Counted from the stretch's first letter, positions 17,684-28,078 are shown. The stretch is 64,000 bases of DNA from CAVUCH01 sp963739995 (GCA_963739995.1 CAVUCH010000013.1:248001-312000); one strand, 5' to 3'. Numbers and translations are program-made. Notes: generated by a model not told the origin, from the sequence alone.

Positions 17684-19229
17684 ATGTCCACGCGGAAGAC
17701 CACCCTGTTCTATGCGCTTCTCATTGCCGTCGCGTCGCTGGCGGTCGGCATGGTGATCGCGTCGCGCCTCGACCTGTCGCCCGAATCCTCGGCGCAGACC
17801 ATGCCGGTGCCGGCGGCGAACCAGGCGCCGCTCAACGGCGCCATCACCCTGTCGACCTTCCGCGAGATCGCGAAGGCGCAGACGCCCACGGTCGTGAACA
17901 TCCGGACCGAGTCGCGCCAGCGCGCGCAGGAGATGACCGAGTTCTTCGGCGGCGGGGACGACCTGTTCCGCCGCTTCTTCGGGGCGCCTGACGAGGAGAG
18001 CCCCCGGAACAACCAACGCCGTCCGCGCGACCAGGTCGTGCAGGCCGCAGGCACGGGCTTCATCATCAGCAAGGAAGGCTTCATCATCACCAACAACCAC
18101 GTCGTCGAGGGCGCGACGAAGGTGCTGGTGTCGCTCTATGGTGAGGACGAGGGGCAGGAGTACCCGGCGCGGGTGGTCGGCCGCGACCCGCTGACGGACA
18201 GCGCCCTGCTGGAGCTGACCGAGAAGCCGAATCACACGATGCCCGAGGCGAAGTTCGGCGACTCGAGCCTGATGCAACAGGGCGACTTCGTAATGGCGAT
18301 CGGCAACCCCTTCGGTCTGGCGCACACGGTCAGCGTCGGCGTGATCAGCGCGCTGAAGCGGCCGTTCCCGGTCGCGACCGGCCGGTCCCAGGACATGATC
18401 CAGACGGACGCCGCGATCAACCCGGGCAACTCCGGCGGGCCCCTTTTGAACGCGCGAGGCGAGGTGGTCGGCATCAACACCGCCATCTACTCCGATGCGC
18501 GGCAGAGCGGCAATATCGGGATCGGCTTCGCAGTGCCTGTGAATGCCGTTCGCGATCTGCTGCCGCAGCTGCGGACCGGCAAGATCACGCGTGGCATGAT
18601 CGGCGTCAGCGTGCGGGCACTGCCGCGCGAGAACATCGAAGAGCTCGGCCTGAAAGAACGCAAGGGCGCACTCGTGAGCTCCGTGACCGCAGGCGGCCCA
18701 GCCGCCCAGGCCGGTTTGCAGCCGGGCGACATCATCCTCGAGGTGAACGGGAAGCCGATCCGCAGCAGCGAGGATCTCGTACAGATCGTCGTAGGGCTGA
18801 AGCCAACGACCACGGTTCCCGTTCAACTCCTCCGCGACAAGGCGGAGAAGACCCTGAACGTCACGATCGGCGAGCTGGATCTCGAATCCGAGGGCCAGCA
18901 GGCATCGGCGGACTCCGAAGACGAGGGCGACACCAACGAGGGCTTCGGCATCACGCTGGGCAACCTGACAGCCGAACGCGCGCGCCGCATGGGCGTGCCG
19001 AGCGGCACGACCGGCGCGCTGATCACGGACGTCGATCCGAGCGGCAGCGCGGCGCGTTCGGGTGTGCGTCCCGGCGACATCATCCTCCAGGTGAACCGGA
19101 AGCCGGTCACGAGCGCCGGCGGAAGCGGTCCGCGCACTCCAGAGCGTGCGCACCGGCGGGACGGCGTTCCTGCTCGTCTGGCGGAACAACCAGGAGATCT
19201 TCGTCCCGGTGCCGAAGGGCGGCGAGTAA
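17684..19229 (+). CDS. HtrA/DegP-type periplasmic serine protease, frameshifted near the C-terminus
   Basis: A trypsin-like protease with two PDZ domains, anchored or exported through an N-terminal hydrophobic segment (residues 8-25). The catalytic triad is H139 (N-N-H-V-V), D172 and S250 (G-N-S-G-G). PDZ1 spans about 300-395 and PDZ2 starts about 425. The role is protein quality control in the cell envelope. Near 19115-19122 one extra base shifts the frame. In the +1 frame the expected PDZ2 end (A-L-Q-S-V-R, G-G-T-A-F-L-L-V-W-R) is intact and stops at TAA 19227-19229. The unshifted frame runs on through non-coding repeats to 19558. The strong GGAGGAAGG site precedes ATG 17684. Confidence 0.9.
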
Positions 19230-19564
19230 GCTTCGGGCGGGGTGACGGGGAGTGGGAGGCGGCGTACCACGTGGTGCGCCGCCTCTCGTCTTGCACGCGG
19301 ATCGCCGGGACTGAAGTCCCGGCTCCACACCGGACTCCCGGCTCCACACCGGGCTCCAGCTCCACACCGGACTTCCGGACCCAAACCGGACTTCCGGCTC
19401 CAGATCACCTCCGGCTCACACCGAACTCCCCACTCCACAAACCGCGCCGACGGCTCGCCCAACTCCACAAGGGAGCGAGCCGGCTCGGCCATGTGGAGCC
19501 GGGACTGTCGTCCGGGCGTTTCCCGCATTGCATCCCCGCGCCACTTGGAGTTACATAGGCCCCC
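19230..19564. other. Repeat-rich spacer between htrA and the CYTH gene
   Basis: 335 bp. About 19315-19400 is a degenerate tandem repeat of a unit of about 19 bp, close to cggctccacaccggactcc, in four to five copies. Further gctccac words follow up to 19450. The unshifted frame of the upstream protease reads through it, but the composition is not protein-like. Confidence 0.6.
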
Positions 19565-20122
19565 ATGAACACGGCGCTCGAACGCGAAGTGAAGCTCCGG
19601 TTCGACTCGGTGGACGACGCACGCACCGCGATCACGGGCAGCGAGGCCACCCCTATTCGAAGCCGCCGGCTGCAGGAGGACTACCTGCTCGACGAACCCG
19701 GCGAGACGCTGAAGAACCGCCGCTGTGTGCTGCGGGTGCGGATTGAGGCGGGCAAGAACCTCGTCACGTTCAAGGGCCCGGTGCAGCCGTCGCACATGAA
19801 GGTGCGCGAGGAGCTCGAGACGGTTGTCGGCGACGGCGAGACAATGCTGCGATGCTTCGAGCATCTGGGCTACCGCGTGTGGTTTCGCTATCAGAAGTAC
19901 CGCGAGGAGTACGCACTCGGCGATGCCATGATCGCGATTGACGAAACCCCAGTGGGCGTGTTCGTCGAGGTCGAAGGCTCAGAACAAGGAGTGACCGACG
20001 CGGTGCGCGCGCTCGGACGCGGGCCCGGCGACTACCTGCTGGACTCGTACCGCTGCCTCTTCATGGAATACCGGCGGGCGCGCGGCCTGCCTGACACCGA
20101 CATGCTGTTCGACGGGATCTGA
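19565..20122 (+). CDS. CYTH domain protein (CyaB-like adenylate cyclase / triphosphatase superfamily)
   Basis: 185 residues with the defining E-x-E-x-K motif at the N-terminus (E-R-E-V-K). The alternating charged strands of the CYTH tunnel follow (R-V-R-I-E, T-F-K-G, R-E-E-L-E, R-Y-Q-K-Y-R-E-E-Y). These proteins bind triphosphate-containing substrates in a metal-dependent tunnel. Some are class IV adenylate cyclases, others are triphosphatases, and sequence alone does not separate them. It lies 64 bp upstream of the nucleotidyltransferase gene. Confidence 0.82.
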   Translation: MNTALEREVKLRFDSVDDARTAITGSEATPIRSRRLQEDYLLDEPGETLKNRRCVLRVRIEAGKNLVTFKGPVQPSHMKVREELETVVGDGETMLRCFEHLGYRVWFRYQKYREEYALGDAMIAIDETPVGVFVEVEGSEQGVTDAVRALGRGPGDYLLDSYRCLFMEYRRARGLPDTDMLFDGI

Positions 20123-20186
20123 GCGGCAGCCATCAGGCGTTGTGTCACCCACGGCCACGACGTTGTCTGCCTCCGCCAGCCAGCGC

Positions 20187-21137
20187 ATGCCGGTCGCCCT
20201 CGTGCTCTCGGCAGGTCTCGGCACACGCCTGCGGCCACTCTCGTGGCTGCGCGCAAAGCCGGCGCTGCCGGTGGCCGGCGCACCTCTCGTGGCGCACATC
20301 CTCCACGGGCTCGCGTCACACGGCGTTCGTGAGGCGATCGTCAACCTGCACCATCGATCGGAGACAGTCGCGGCGGCCGTTGGCGATGGCGCCGCCTTCG
20401 GCATTCGCGTGCGCTACTCGTGGGAACAGCCGCTCCTGGGCTCGGGTGGAGGGCCGGCGCGCGCGTTCTCCCTGGTGGATGGGGACGAACTGCTGATCGT
20501 GAACGGCGACACGCTGACCGATATCGACCTGCGCGCCTTGTACGCCGCCCACACCGCGTCGGACGCGCTCGTCACGATGACGGTGATCGAGAACCCGGCG
20601 CCCCTGACTTACGGCGGCGTGCAACTCGACTCGTCGGGCGCCGTCGAGCGTTTCACGCGACGGGGTCACGCACCGCCGGGCTGGCACTTCGTGGGTGCGC
20701 AGGTCGCACGGCGCGCGGCGTTCGATGGAGTGCCGCTGGATACGCCAAGCGAGAGCGTCGCGCAGATTTACCCCGCGCTGATTGCCGCGCGGCCGGGCAG
20801 CGTGCAGGGCTGGATCGCGAACGCGACCTTCGATGACATCGGCACGCCGGCGTCGTATCTCGACACCTGCGTCAGGCTCAGCAACCGCGACCCGCGCCGG
20901 CTGATCGAGAGCGGCGCGCAGATCGCCGCGGGCGCCCGCCTCTCGAACACGGTCTGTTGGCGGGAATCGGTGGTGGAGGACGATGTCGAGCTGGCCTCGT
21001 GCATCGTGTGCAACGGCGCAGTTGTGGGCCGCGGCTCACGGTATCATCGGTCCGTGCTGCTCCCGGCCGGCACGGTTCCCGCCGGACCGCACGATTACCG
21101 GGAGGGCGCGCTCACCGTGTCCCCCATCGACTCTTAG
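20187..21137 (+). CDS. murU: Sugar-1-phosphate nucleotidyltransferase, MurU-like
   Basis: 316 residues. The N-terminus carries the nucleotidyltransferase signature L-S-A-G-L-G-T-R-L-R-P with the following K-P-A-L-P-V, then N-G-D-T-L, the metal-binding Asp. A short C-terminal part may form a left-handed beta helix (I-A-A-G-A-R-L-S-N-T-V). It transfers a nucleotide to a sugar-1-phosphate. Because an AmgK-like kinase follows 45 bp downstream, the likely reaction is MurNAc-1-phosphate plus UTP to UDP-MurNAc, as in the AmgK/MurU peptidoglycan recycling route. The assignment rests on gene context; a mannose-1-phosphate guanylyltransferase is the alternative. I chose ATG at 20187, directly before the signature; GTG at 20142 is possible. 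Confidence 0.72.
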   Translation: MPVALVLSAGLGTRLRPLSWLRAKPALPVAGAPLVAHILHGLASHGVREAIVNLHHRSETVAAAVGDGAAFGIRVRYSWEQPLLGSGGGPARAFSLVDGDELLIVNGDTLTDIDLRALYAAHTASDALVTMTVIENPAPLTYGGVQLDSSGAVERFTRRGHAPPGWHFVGAQVARRAAFDGVPLDTPSESVAQIYPALIAARPGSVQGWIANATFDDIGTPASYLDTCVRLSNRDPRRLIESGAQIAAGARLSNTVCWRESVVEDDVELASCIVCNGAVVGRGSRYHRSVLLPAGTVPAGPHDYREGALTVSPIDS

Positions 21138-21182
21138 CCGCCGAAGGCGAGCCGCGCGCCTGCCACCAGAGAGGTGTTGATC

Positions 21183-22235
21183 ATGGCGACCACCGACAAG
21201 CGACGCGCGGACGCCGCGCAGGTGCGGGACCGGCTGGAGACATACCTGCAGCGAAGCGGGCTCAAGAAGCGCAGCCTTGCGGTCGTGCCGTTGACCGGCG
21301 ACGCCTCCGACCGCCGCTACTTCCGCGTGGTGCTCAGGGACGGGCCTTCGGTGGTACTGGCGCTGCACCCGGTCTCGTTCTCGTACGAGACGCTGCCGTT
21401 CGTCCGGATCGCCTCCCTGCTGAGCGACATGCCGCTTGCGGTGCCGGCCCTCATCGATCACGCGGACGATCTTGCGCTGCTCGTCCTGCAGGACCTGGGA
21501 GACGTCACCCTGCAGGCGTATCTCGGGGCGGTGCAGCCGTCGGAACACGTCCGGCTGTATCGCCAGGCCGTCACGCTGATCGAGATCCTGCAGCGCCGCG
21601 GTGCTGACCTTGCCTCGCCGGCATACCCGCCCTACCAGGTGGCGTTCGACGTGGAGAAGTTCGTGTGGGAACTGGAGTTCTTCACGAAGCACTTCATCGA
21701 GGGCTATCGCGGTGTCGCCCTCACGCCCGGCGTTCGTGATGAACTGCTCGGCGAATGGCGCAACCTGGCGGGCCTGCTGGCGTCGGAGCCGCGGGTGCTC
21801 TGCCATCGCGATTATCACAGTCGCAATCTGATGCTCAGTAGGGGCGAGCTGTACGTGATCGACTTCCAGGACGCGCGCATGGGTCCAGACACGTACGACC
21901 TGGCGTCCCTGCTGCGCGACTCGTACGTCGACCTGCCGGAAGACGACAGCCAGGCGCTGATCGACCACTTCATCGCGCTCAAGCGCGAAGGATGCCCTGT
22001 CACCGCCACGGCCGAGTGGGAACGCGCCTTCCGAGCCCGGTTCGAAATGATGGCCCTGCAGCGAAATCTCAAGGCTCTGGGCACCTTCGGCTACCAGACC
22101 ACCGCGCGCAGCAATCCCGTCTACATGCAGTACATACCGCGCACGTTGCGCTACGTGAGCATGGCGCTCGATCGGCAGCCTCAGTTCGGCCGCCTGCGCG
22201 AGCTGCTGGATGGGCTCGTCGGCGAGACCATTTAG
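21183..22235 (+). CDS. amgK: Aminoglycoside-phosphotransferase-fold sugar kinase, AmgK-like
   Basis: 350 residues with a choline/aminoglycoside kinase fold. The N-terminal G-D-A-S-D-R-R-Y-F-R box is typical of AmgK. The catalytic loop is C-H-R-D-Y-H-S-R-N-L, and the metal-binding motif is I-D-F-Q-D-A. AmgK phosphorylates MurNAc (and GlcNAc) at the anomeric position, bypassing the degradative route and handing the product to MurU. The neighbouring nucleotidyltransferase supports this. ATG 21183 is preceded by AGAGGTG. No MupP phosphatase or AnmK gene is visible here. Confidence 0.8.
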   Translation: MATTDKRRADAAQVRDRLETYLQRSGLKKRSLAVVPLTGDASDRRYFRVVLRDGPSVVLALHPVSFSYETLPFVRIASLLSDMPLAVPALIDHADDLALLVLQDLGDVTLQAYLGAVQPSEHVRLYRQAVTLIEILQRRGADLASPAYPPYQVAFDVEKFVWELEFFTKHFIEGYRGVALTPGVRDELLGEWRNLAGLLASEPRVLCHRDYHSRNLMLSRGELYVIDFQDARMGPDTYDLASLLRDSYVDLPEDDSQALIDHFIALKREGCPVTATAEWERAFRARFEMMALQRNLKALGTFGYQTTARSNPVYMQYIPRTLRYVSMALDRQPQFGRLRELLDGLVGETI

Positions 22236-22404
22236 TGGCCTGTATCGGGGCGGCTTCGGCCGCCGGTCCTGCAATTTCGCCCCGTGAGCCCCCAGCGTGG
22301 GCCCCGGGACCGTAGCGCCCCCGGCACCCCCCGCCCCGTTTGGTTCCGCATCTCAGGGCCCGTCACCTATACTGGGATGTTCGAGCGTGCGCCGCGGAGG
22401 CAGT

Positions 22405-23253
22405 TTGAGCACCCTGCAGTTCGGCATATCGACGCACCTCTACCATGACCAGCGGCTCGGTCGCGATCACCTGGTCGAGATCGCCGCTCACGGATTCGAG
22501 GCGGTCGAGATATTCGCCAACCGGCCGCACTTCGATCTGACCGATGCGTCCGCCTTGACGGAGCTGGACGAGGCGTTGCGGGACACCGGCCTGCGGCCGC
22601 ACGCGGTGCACGCGCCGATTGCGGATTCGCTCAGAACTGGCGTCTGGGGATCGCCGCTGTCCATCGCCACCGGCGACGACAAGGCCCGAACGCACGCGTT
22701 GGGGGAGGTGGAAGCGGCGATCAGGTGCGCGCAACGGTTGGGGGCGCCCTTCCTGGTCGTGCACGTGGGCGTGCCCGACTCGCAGGGCCCAGGACCGGAG
22801 GACAACCGTCCCGACATGGCGCGCCGCAGCATCGAGGCGCTCGAGGGAATCGCGGCATCCCTGGGTGTGCGCCTGGCGCTCGAGGTCATCCCCAACCCGC
22901 TCTCGACGGCCGAACGGCTGGTGCGCTTCATCGAGGAGGACCTCGAGCTGCCCGACATCGGTGTGTGCTTCGACTTCGGCCACGCGCAGCTTGTCGGCGA
23001 TTTACTGGATGCCATCGAGACGCTCTCCGGGCACGTGTTCACGACGCACGTGCACGACAACCACGGACGGAGCGACGATCACCTCGTGCCGTTCGAGGGG
23101 CGAATCAACTGGGACGCGGGTCTGATGGCGCTGCAGAAGATCGGCTACGAGGGCGTCCTCATGTTCGAGCTCGCCGCCGCTGCCGAACCCCGCGTGGCCC
23201 TCGAGCGGGCGCAGCGCGCGCGGGAACGGCTCGAGCGGTTGACCGCCTACTGA
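22405..23253 (+). CDS. Sugar phosphate isomerase/epimerase family protein (xylose isomerase-like TIM barrel)
   Basis: About 282 residues from the chosen TTG start. It has a TIM-barrel pattern of the AP-endonuclease 2 superfamily: F-G-I-S-T-H-L at the N-terminus, H-A-P-I in the middle, L-V-V-H-V-G, L-E-V-I-P-N-P, C-F-D-F-G-H-A, and T-H-V-H-D-N-H with its metal-binding His. The substrate is unknown. GGAGG at 22396-22400 lies four bases before TTG 22405. A GTG at 22387 or ATG 22297 are in frame but have no better site. TATACT at 22368-22373 may be the -10 element. Confidence 0.75.
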   Translation: MSTLQFGISTHLYHDQRLGRDHLVEIAAHGFEAVEIFANRPHFDLTDASALTELDEALRDTGLRPHAVHAPIADSLRTGVWGSPLSIATGDDKARTHALGEVEAAIRCAQRLGAPFLVVHVGVPDSQGPGPEDNRPDMARRSIEALEGIAASLGVRLALEVIPNPLSTAERLVRFIEEDLELPDIGVCFDFGHAQLVGDLLDAIETLSGHVFTTHVHDNHGRSDDHLVPFEGRINWDAGLMALQKIGYEGVLMFELAAAAEPRVALERAQRARERLERLTAY

Positions 23254-23322
23254 CCGCGGCGCGCTGCCGGGGGCGACCGTTCGCCGCAGCAGGCCGGTCG
23301 ACGACACGGTCGAGGAGAGCAC

Positions 23323-24738
23323 GTGGCCGAATCACTTCATGAGACGATGACGATGGCGCGGATTCAGGACATCGCGAAGCACGAGGGCCAGCAGGTCACG
23401 ATTCACGGCTGGCTGCACAACCGCCGGTCCAGCGGGAAGATCCATTTCCTGCAGGTCCGCGACGGCAGCGGGTTCATCCAGGCCGTGATGTCGAAGGCTG
23501 CCGTGGGCGACGAGATCTTCAAGGGAGCGGACCACCTGTCGCAGGAAACATCCCTCAGCGTGACCGGAACCGCCCGGGCCGACGCGCGCGCGCCTGGCGG
23601 CTTCGAAATCGACGTCACCGGCATCGAGGTGCACGGCCCATCGTCGGACTACCCCATCACCCCGAAAGAGCACGGCGTCGATTACCTCCTCGATCGCCGG
23701 CACCTCTGGATCCGCTCGCCGCGGCAGCAGGCGATCCTGCGCGTACGCCATGAGGTGATCAACGCGGTTCGCGACTACTTCAACAACCGCGACTTCATCC
23801 TGTGCGACACGCCCGTGTTCACGCCCGCGGCGTGCGAGGGCACGAGCACGCTGTTCCCGGTGCAGTACTTCGAGGACACGACGGCGTACCTTACGCAGAG
23901 CGGGCAGTTGTACAACGAGGCCAACGCGATGGCTCTCGGAAAGGTCTACTGCTTCGGCCCGACCTTCCGGGCGGAGAAGTCGAAGACCAGGCGCCACCTG
24001 ACCGAGTTCTGGATGGTCGAACCGGAGATGGCCTACGCGAACCTCGACGACGTGATTGCGCTCGCCGAGGGCCTCGTGGTGGAGGTGGTCGGCCGGGTGC
24101 TCGACAGACGGAAGGCGGAACTGAAGGTGATCGAGCGCGACACCTCGAAGCTCGAAGCCGTCCAGGCCCCTTTCCCCCGCGTGACCTACGACGAGGCGGC
24201 GAAGATCCTGACCGACAAGGGGCTGCCCTTCGCGTACGGCGGCGACCTCGGCGGGACGGACGAGACGGTGCTCTCGGAACACTTCGACCGTCCCGTGTGC
24301 GTGACGCACTATCCCACGACGGTGAAGGCGTTCTACATGAAACCGGACGCCGAGCAGCCGGACAAGGCCCTGTGCGTCGACGTGCTCGCGCCGGAGGGCT
24401 ACGGCGAAATCATCGGCGGCGGCCAGCGCATCGACGACTACGGCCTGCTGGTCGAGCGGATCAAGGAGCACAACCTCCCGCCCGAAGCCTTCGAGTGGTA
24501 CCTGGACCTCCGCCGCTACGGCTCGGTCCCCCACGGCGGCTTCGGCATGGGGATCGAGCGCGTCGTCTCCTGGATCTGCGGCCTCGAGCACGTGCGCGAG
24601 ACGATTCCTTATCCGAGAATGCTCTATCAGACTGTACCCCTAGGCTCCGGGCTCCAGGCTCCGGGCTCCCGGCCGTGTACGGCTCGGGGGCCGGACGCCG
24701 CCTGGAGCCTGGAGCCTGGAGCCTGGAGCCGTTTTTGA
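23323..24738 (+). CDS. asnS: Asparagine--tRNA ligase, with a repeat-derived C-terminal tail
   Basis: Class II aminoacyl-tRNA synthetase with an N-terminal OB fold (V-T-I-H-G-W-L-H-N-R-R) for the anticodon. Motif 2 is F-R-A-E-K-S-K-T-R-R-H-L-T-E-F, and motif 3 is G-F-G-M-G-I-E-R. It charges tRNA-Asn. GTG 23323 is preceded by GAGGAG. The family normally ends near I-P-Y-P-R-M-L-Y. Here about 30 more residues are encoded by an inverted word repeat (24643-24730), and the TGA overlaps the rimO start codon. The tail is probably neutral. Confidence 0.93.
   Translation: MAESLHETMTMARIQDIAKHEGQQVTIHGWLHNRRSSGKIHFLQVRDGSGFIQAVMSKAAVGDEIFKGADHLSQETSLSVTGTARADARAPGGFEIDVTGIEVHGPSSDYPITPKEHGVDYLLDRRHLWIRSPRQQAILRVRHEVINAVRDYFNNRDFILCDTPVFTPAACEGTSTLFPVQYFEDTTAYLTQSGQLYNEANAMALGKVYCFGPTFRAEKSKTRRHLTEFWMVEPEMAYANLDDVIALAEGLVVEVVGRVLDRRKAELKVIERDTSKLEAVQAPFPRVTYDEAAKILTDKGLPFAYGGDLGGTDETVLSEHFDRPVCVTHYPTTVKAFYMKPDAEQPDKALCVDVLAPEGYGEIIGGGQRIDDYGLLVERIKEHNLPPEAFEWYLDLRRYGSVPHGGFGMGIERVVSWICGLEHVRETIPYPRMLYQTVPLGSGLQAPGSRPCTARGPDAAWSLEPGAWSRF
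24643..24730. repeat. Inverted word repeat (ggctccagg / cctggagcc) inside the asnS 3' end
   Basis: The left arm 24643-24669 is built of ggctcc words. The right arm 24701-24730 is a 7-bp tandem (cctggag, four copies) that is its inverse complement. They can form a long hairpin around a 31-bp GC-rich core. The arm ends just before the rimO start and supplies the GGAG that probably serves as its ribosome-binding site. Confidence 0.75.
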
Positions 24739-26135
24739 AAATCGGTCTCGTCTCCCTCGGCTGCCCGAAGAACCTCGTTGATGGCGAGGTCATGCTGGGC
24801 CTTGCCCGGCAGGCGGGACACGAGCTGACGCCGCATGCGGCCGACGCGGATGTCATCGTCGTGAATACCTGTGCGTTCATTGACCGCGCGAAGCAGGAGT
24901 CCATCGACGCCATTCTCGAGATGGCGGAACTGAAGAAGTCGTCCCCTTCGCGGCGGCTGGTCGTGACCGGGTGCCTCGCTGAGCGACATCGCGACGAGTT
25001 GCGGGAGCAGATCCCGGAGATCGACGCGCTGCTGGGCACCGGCGAGGTGCCCGGGATTGTGGGGGCCTTGAGCGGAGCCGCACCCGTGCTGGCGCCGGGC
25101 GTCTCGCCGATGGTCTTCCACCGGCCGGTGCGGCCCAACGGCCACCAGCCCCTGGGCTCCCGCACCGAGTTGCCGACCTACATTTACGACGCGGATACGC
25201 CGCGCGTCCTCGCGACGCCGCGTCACTACGCCTACGTCAAAATCGCCGAGGGCTGCGACTACAAGTGCGCGTTCTGCATCATCCCGCGGCTGCGCGGCCA
25301 GTACCGAAGCCGTACGGCGGCGTCGATCGTGACTGAGGCACGTCAGCTCGCCGAGGCCGGGGTGCGCGAGCTCATCCTCATCAGCCAGGACACCACGTTC
25401 TACGGCATCGACCGGAGCGAGCGCGGCGCGCTCGCCCGCCTGCTGCGCGAGCTGAACGCGGTCGAGGGCCTCGAGTGGATACGGCTGCTCTATCTGTACC
25501 CCACCACCATCGACGATGCGATGCTCGACGCGATGGCCGAGTGCGACAAGGTCGTCAAGTACATCGACCTGCCGCTGCAGCACGCGTCCGATGGGGTGCT
25601 GAAGCGCATGCGCCGTCCCGGCACCCGGGCGTCGTACGAGCGCCTGCTCGGCCGTATCCGCTCACGCGTGCCTGGCGCCACCTTGCGGACAACGTTCATC
25701 GTCGGCTTTCCGGGGGAGACCGAGGCCGACATCGATGAGCTGTCGAGCTTCCTCGACACGGTCGAGTTCGACCACGTCGGCATCTTCACCTACTCCCACG
25801 AGGAAGGCACCGCCGCGGAGGCAATGGACGATGACGTGCCCTCGCGCGTGAAGAAGAGGCGGCGCGACCGCCTGATGCGGCAGCAGAAGCGGATCGTGCG
25901 GGCCGCGCAGCGCGGTCGGATCGGGGACCGGGTGCGACTCGTGGTAGACGGTGTTTCGGAAGAGCACGAGCTCGTCCTGCGCGGCCGGGTTGCCGGCCAG
26001 GCGCCCGAGATAGACCCGCAGGTGTTCCTGACGGAGTGCGACCCCAGCCAGTTTCTGCCGGGCACGTTTGTCGATGGTGAGATCGTCGGCGCCCGTGACT
26101 ACGACCTGCTCGTCCGTCCGTTGCTGCGACCTTGA
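24735..26135 (+). CDS. rimO: Ribosomal protein S12 methylthiotransferase
   Basis: 466 residues with the three domains of RimO. The N-terminal UPF0004 domain has its three Cys (S-L-G-C-P-K-N, V-N-T-C-A-F, V-T-G-C-L-A-E-R). The radical-SAM core has C-D-Y-K-C-A-F-C. A C-terminal TRAM domain starts about residue 395. It adds a methylthio group to an Asp of ribosomal protein S12. The start is TTG 24735, overlapping the asnS stop as TTGA, with GGAG in the upstream repeat. Translational coupling to asnS is likely. Confidence 0.94.
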   Translation: MKIGLVSLGCPKNLVDGEVMLGLARQAGHELTPHAADADVIVVNTCAFIDRAKQESIDAILEMAELKKSSPSRRLVVTGCLAERHRDELREQIPEIDALLGTGEVPGIVGALSGAAPVLAPGVSPMVFHRPVRPNGHQPLGSRTELPTYIYDADTPRVLATPRHYAYVKIAEGCDYKCAFCIIPRLRGQYRSRTAASIVTEARQLAEAGVRELILISQDTTFYGIDRSERGALARLLRELNAVEGLEWIRLLYLYPTTIDDAMLDAMAECDKVVKYIDLPLQHASDGVLKRMRRPGTRASYERLLGRIRSRVPGATLRTTFIVGFPGETEADIDELSSFLDTVEFDHVGIFTYSHEEGTAAEAMDDDVPSRVKKRRRDRLMRQQKRIVRAAQRGRIGDRVRLVVDGVSEEHELVLRGRVAGQAPEIDPQVFLTECDPSQFLPGTFVDGEIVGARDYDLLVRPLLRP

Positions 26136-26148
26136 CCGTGTGCTAGCA
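26121..26148 (+). promoter_or_regulatory. Candidate promoter of the rimP-nusA-infB cluster
   Basis: TTGCTG (26121-26126) and TAGCAT (26143-26148), 16 bp apart, lie across the rimO stop codon. They are followed by the leader hairpin at 26181-26200. Prediction by eye. Confidence 0.35.
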
Positions 26149-26180
26149 TAAATAGTTCGCAGAAGGACGGGCTAAGTCCG

Positions 26181-26210
26181 GAGTGGGCTCGTGCCCACTC
26201 TTTGTATTTT
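26181..26210 (+). terminator. Leader hairpin / attenuator-like terminator before rimP
   Basis: GAGTGGGC (26181-26188) pairs perfectly with GCCCACTC (26193-26200) around the loop TCGT and is followed by TTTGTATTTT. It looks like an intrinsic terminator placed between the cluster promoter and rimP. Either rimO transcription ends here or the leader is regulated by attenuation. Confidence 0.65.
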
Positions 26211-26231
26211 GGGGGGGCGGCGTCGGGCGGG

Positions 26232-26708
26232 ATGGAGGCGGTCGAACGAATCCGGGCGGTGGCCGATCGGGTCGTCCAGTCGCACGGCCTCGAGTTGTTC
26301 GACGTCCAGTTGCGTCGTGAATCCTCCGGCTGGGTCGTCCGAGTCTTCATCGACAAGCCGGGTCCATCCGGCACTCCCGAAGACAGCGTCGGCATCGAGG
26401 ACTGTGCCGTGGTGAGCCGCGAGATCGGCACGATTCTCGACGTCGAGGACCCGCTCGACCGTGCGTACACCCTCGAGGTGTCTTCGCCCGGCCTCGACCG
26501 GCCCCTGCGTGATGCGCGCGACTACCAGCGCTTCACCGGGCGCGCCGCCAAGGTCGTGGTGGACGAACCGGTCGACGGGCAGACGGCGTTTGCCGGCCGC
26601 ATCCGCGGGATGGAGGCGGGATCCGTCGTCTTCGAGGCCCAGGGAGAGAAGTGGCACCGGATACCGCTCGGCAACATCAAGCGGGCCAGGCTCGACGTGG
26701 AGTTCTAA
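26232..26708 (+). CDS. rimP: Ribosome maturation factor RimP
   Basis: 158 residues. The L-E-L-F-D-V-Q segment and the V-S-S-P-G-L-D-R-P-L signature identify RimP, the 30S assembly factor. A C-terminal SH3-like beta domain ends G-N-I-K-R-A-R-L-D. Its position directly before nusA is the usual one. I chose ATG 26232; an in-frame TTG at 26202 within the terminator tail is unlikely. Confidence 0.93.
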   Translation: MEAVERIRAVADRVVQSHGLELFDVQLRRESSGWVVRVFIDKPGPSGTPEDSVGIEDCAVVSREIGTILDVEDPLDRAYTLEVSSPGLDRPLRDARDYQRFTGRAAKVVVDEPVDGQTAFAGRIRGMEAGSVVFEAQGEKWHRIPLGNIKRARLDVEF

Positions 26709-26715
26709 CAGACAG

Positions 26716-28074
<1,359 letters not shown>

Positions 28075-28078
28075 CGGT

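Noticed and set aside
17678..19864. Minus-strand frame of 728 codons opposite htrA
   Set aside because: Shadow of the protease gene; no signal, fold or motif.
24603..24738. A separate small gene in the asnS tail
   Set aside because: The reading frame is continuous with asnS and the sequence is an inverted repeat; no independent start is supported.
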